7,524 bases of DNA from a bacterium (lineage in GTDB: Bacteria; Patescibacteriota; Patescibacteriia; Patescibacteriales; GWE2-39-37), in contig JAJYMT010000070.1 in assembly GCA_021786695.1 (NCBI GenBank), positions 1 to 7,524 of the forward strand, given 5' to 3'. The notes beneath the pieces are model-generated. The model saw only the letters and a list, made by a program, of their open reading frames with translations, did not search any database and had not been told where the DNA came from. Positions 5,698 through 7,524 of the stretch are shown in pieces (position 1 is the first letter of the stretch; each line of letters starts with the position of its first letter). Position numbers and translations under genes: made by a program.

Positions 5698-6195
5698 TTA
5701 CCACCCTCTCATCACCTGATCAACGCCCGGTTGCTCTTCCAGGCGGTAAATAATCGCGTAATCCCTGCCATCGCTGACATAACGGTAAAAATATTCGTTG
5801 GTGGCGGCGGTGTTGCCTGTATTCCGCGGGTCTTTCGGCATACTGCCAAGATACTGGCGGGTGGTGCTTGCTACCAATGCTTCCGACAAGGAAGTGGCCG
5901 GGTCAGTACCAACCTCGCTATAACAGTCCGCTCCGTCCTGGTCAAAAGTGGCGCCATGCGGTGCGGCGGCGACCCAGGTACAACGGGGGTTCGAAGCCGG
6001 ATAGCCGTTATGATCGTCGTAATACAGGTTCATGGCGGTCCGGAGTTGCGCCATATCGCCCTTGCGCAGGGCGTCGCGCGCCTTGGCCCGGGCGGTGTTC
6101 AGGGAAACGACCGCGAAAGATGACAGCAGGCCGATGATGCTGATGACTACTAATAATTCCACTAAAGTGAAACCCTGATTTTTTGTTTGTTCCAT
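5698..6195 (-). CDS. Type IV prepilin / GspG-like pseudopilin
   Basis: A 165-residue protein with leader MEQTKNQG cut before F9, then FTLVELLVVISIIGLLSSFAVVSL; E13 is the conserved Glu5 of the mature protein. The helix continues via NTARAKARDALRKGDMAQL to YYDDHNGYP. The C-terminal part keeps the GspG/type II pseudopilin pattern QYLGSMPKDPRN (114-125) and EYFYRYVSDGRDYAIIYRLEE (134-154), and carries C72 and C91 as a possible disulfide. The frame opens at a GTG at 6234, but that codon lies upstream of the predicted -10 box at 6217-6222; ATG at 6195 gives the usual short basic leader. There is no clear Shine-Dalgarno. It lies 70 nt after pilC in the same direction. A pilus subunit assembled on the PilC platform is the best reading; major and minor roles cannot be separated. 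Confidence 0.93.
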   Translation of the reverse strand: MEQTKNQGFTLVELLVVISIIGLLSSFAVVSLNTARAKARDALRKGDMAQLRTAMNLYYDDHNGYPASNPRCTWVAAAPHGATFDQDGADCYSEVGTDPATSLSEALVASTTRQYLGSMPKDPRNTGNTAATNEYFYRYVSDGRDYAIIYRLEEQPGVDQVMRGW

Positions 6196-6216
6196 AAAAT
6201 TATTGATTATATGCTT

Positions 6217-6244
6217 ATTATAACACAGAATCACAAATTAGTAA
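6217..6244 (-). promoter_or_regulatory. Extended -10 promoter of the first pilin gene
   Basis: TGT precedes a perfect TATAAT (6217-6222), matching the TGn extended -10 form. A poor -35, TTACTA (6239-6244), lies 16 nt upstream. Initiation near 6210 gives a leader of about 15 nt to the ATG at 6195. Confidence 0.55.
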
Positions 6245-6260
6245 TTGATGGTCCATAATT
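6243..6260. repeat. Imperfect palindrome between pilC and the first pilin gene
   Basis: Plus-strand AATTGATGGTCCATAATT is an inverted repeat: AATT and ATGG pair with CCAT and AATT around a central T, with one mismatched position per arm. It ends 6 bases before the pilC stop and overlaps the edge of the weak -35 of the pilin promoter. It could be an operator or a weak hairpin at the pilC 3' end; it has no T-tract. Confidence 0.4.
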
Positions 6261-6265
6261 GATTT

Positions 6266-7480
6266 TTACACGTTCTGCGCCATGTTATACATCGGCATAA
6301 TGATCGCCGCTACCATCACGCCGACCGCCACGCCCATGATCACCATGATGATCGGCTCCATCAGGGTCATCAGGTTGGCGACGATGTTGTTGATCTCGCG
6401 GCTGTAGAATTCGGTGATCCGCTTCAATATCACGTCCATCTTGCCGGTCTTCTCGCCGATGCTCATCATCTGCGAAACCATCTTGGGGATGGCCGGCGAT
6501 TCGGCAAAGACGTTGGAGATCGAATTTCCGTCCTCCACCTCCTTGACCGTGCGCTCGATCAGCTCCTTGTAAACGCTGTTGCTCACGATATCGGCGGTGA
6601 TTTTCAAACTCTTGGTCAGCCCTACCCCGCCGATCAGGAGCGTCCCGAGCGACCGGGTGAAGCGCACCAGATAGATGAGCTGGAACAACCGGCCGAAGAC
6701 CGGCAGCTTGAGCTTGGCGGAATCGATCGTTCTTTTGCCGACGTCGGTCGAGACCAGAAACTTGATGCCGACTCCCAGGCCGGCCAGAATCAGTATGAAC
6801 AGATACCAGTAAGTCGTCATGAAACCGGACAACCCGATCAGCACTTTGGTGGCGAATGGCAGTTCGCCGCCGGTCTCCTGCAGGATCGCCGTCAGCTTCG
6901 GCACCACGAAGACCATCATCACCACCCCGACGCCGGACAGGCCGGCGAAGACGAAAGCCGGATAAATCATCGCGCCCTTGATCTTGGACATCATGTCATA
7001 ATCCTTCTCCATCTCGTCCGCCAGATAAGTGAGCACCTCGTCCAATTTGCCCGAGGTCTCGCCGGAACGGATGACGCTGATGTAAAAATTGGAAAAAATC
7101 TTCGGGTGTTTGGCCAACGCCTCCGACAGCCGCGAACCGGCGTCGATCTCGTCCGCCACTTGCGAGACCACGGTCCTTAATTTCGGATTTTCGGTCTGGT
7201 CGGCGGTGATCTTGAGGGCCGTCACCACCGGCACGTTGGCCGAGATCAAGACCGCGAATTGGCGCGACAAAATCACTACGTCTTTCGGCTTGACGCGGCT
7301 GAAGAGCACGAACTGTCCGGCCGCGGCCGCGGCGCCCTTGGCCTGCTCCTCTTTGACGAAAATCACCGAGAGCTCCCGCTCTTTGAGTATCTCCACCGCC
7401 TCGGCCTCATTGGCCGCCTCGGCCAGGCCGGAATAGGTGACGCCGGCGGCGTCTCTGGCTTTGTATTGGAATATTGCCAT
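6266..7480 (-). CDS. pilC: Type IV pilus inner-membrane platform protein PilC (GspF family)
   Basis: A 404-residue protein, the usual length for PilC/GspF. It is the polytopic membrane platform that couples the PilB/PilT ATPases to pilin assembly. The N-terminus MAIFQYKARDAAGVTYSG is the standard opening. Two T2SSF domains follow, at about 66-190 and 269-392, each starting with a matching helix (LSRQFAVLISANVPVVTAL at 71-89; VRFTRSLGTLLIGGVGLTKSL at 272-292). Each has a matching signature: SGETSGKLDEVL (139-150) and IGEKTGKMDVIL (341-352). Membrane segments lie near 172-194, 221-243 and 374-396. The ATG at 7480 has no Shine-Dalgarno but gives the canonical start. The pilin genes follow on the same strand. 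Upstream sequence ends after 44 nt, so its promoter or operon partner (often pilB/pilT) is not visible. Confidence 0.96.
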   Translation of the reverse strand: MAIFQYKARDAAGVTYSGLAEAANEAEAVEILKERELSVIFVKEEQAKGAAAAAGQFVLFSRVKPKDVVILSRQFAVLISANVPVVTALKITADQTENPKLRTVVSQVADEIDAGSRLSEALAKHPKIFSNFYISVIRSGETSGKLDEVLTYLADEMEKDYDMMSKIKGAMIYPAFVFAGLSGVGVVMMVFVVPKLTAILQETGGELPFATKVLIGLSGFMTTYWYLFILILAGLGVGIKFLVSTDVGKRTIDSAKLKLPVFGRLFQLIYLVRFTRSLGTLLIGGVGLTKSLKITADIVSNSVYKELIERTVKEVEDGNSISNVFAESPAIPKMVSQMMSIGEKTGKMDVILKRITEFYSREINNIVANLMTLMEPIIMVIMGVAVGVMVAAIIMPMYNMAQNV

Positions 7481-7486
7481 GATTTA

Positions 7487-7511
7487 TTCAATATTGAAGG
7501 GGGAAACCCTT
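7487..7511. repeat. Palindrome and small hairpin upstream of pilC
   Basis: TTCAATATTGAA (7487-7498) is a perfect 12-nt palindrome starting 6 nt upstream of the pilC start codon. Next to it AAGGG and CCCTT (7497-7501 and 7507-7511) can pair around a 5-nt loop. A further GCGC-TTT-GCGC inverted repeat lies at 7512-7522. These could be leader RNA structures, an operator, or the 3' end of an upstream gene; the window stops too soon to tell. Confidence 0.4.
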
Positions 7512-7524
7512 GCGCTTTGCGCGA

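Noticed and set aside
6196..6234. GTG start at 6234 adding 13 residues to the first pilin
   Set aside because: It lies upstream of the predicted -10 box and transcription start, and would give an untypical long leader before the prepilin cleavage site.

Overview
The window reads as chromosomal sequence from a Candidate Phyla Radiation (Patescibacteria) bacterium. The two prepilins are of the short 'GFTLxELLVVI.IIGLLS' kind, with the 'N.AR.K.RDA.R..D..Q......Y..D..GYP' continuation that is typical of that group. Their neighbour is a PilC-type pilus platform protein, and a large O-antigen-ligase-like protein with a C-terminal TPR region is also present. TGA is used as an ordinary stop (GT4 and FkbM genes), so the code is standard rather than the UGA-Gly code of Gracilibacteria/Absconditabacteria. 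This placement is an inference from protein style; no rRNA or other phylogenetic marker is present. All seven genes lie on the minus strand, so they are read from high to low coordinates.

Pilus region (7480 to 5040): pilC (6266-7480) is followed by a GspG-like type IV prepilin (5698-6195) and then a second, shorter prepilin with a Ser/Thr/Pro/Ala/Gly-rich tail (5040-5471). Each prepilin has its own extended -10 promoter. The second also has a roughly 95-nt leader with a stem-loop and the only clear Shine-Dalgarno sequence in the window. It ends at a strong intrinsic terminator (4971-5005).

Glycan region (4944 to 785): a three-gene operon with 4-nt gaps encodes a 707-aa O-antigen ligase/polymerase-like membrane protein with a TPR tail, an FkbM-family methyltransferase and a GT4 glycosyltransferase. 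Its -10 box lies so close to the first ATG that the message may be leaderless. Its place directly behind a Ser/Thr-rich pilin suggests that the ligase-like protein could glycosylate the pilin or another surface protein, as TfpO/PglL enzymes do; this is a hypothesis.

Left end (720 to 1, 3' end cut off by the window): a separately promoted gene encodes a membrane-anchored or secreted protein of chimeric design. It has a TM segment, one phage-tail-fibre-type repeat ('GDTMTG...ITNLPTP...DAANKGYVD'), a glycine linker and a six-cysteine domain resembling the C-terminal domain of sponge/cnidarian short-chain collagen C4. This is the most unusual item in the window. Taken together the window encodes cell-surface equipment: pili, a glycan-modifying operon and a putative adhesin. 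No RNA genes, CRISPR arrays or insertion sequences were found, and no intergenic stretch exceeds 300 bases.
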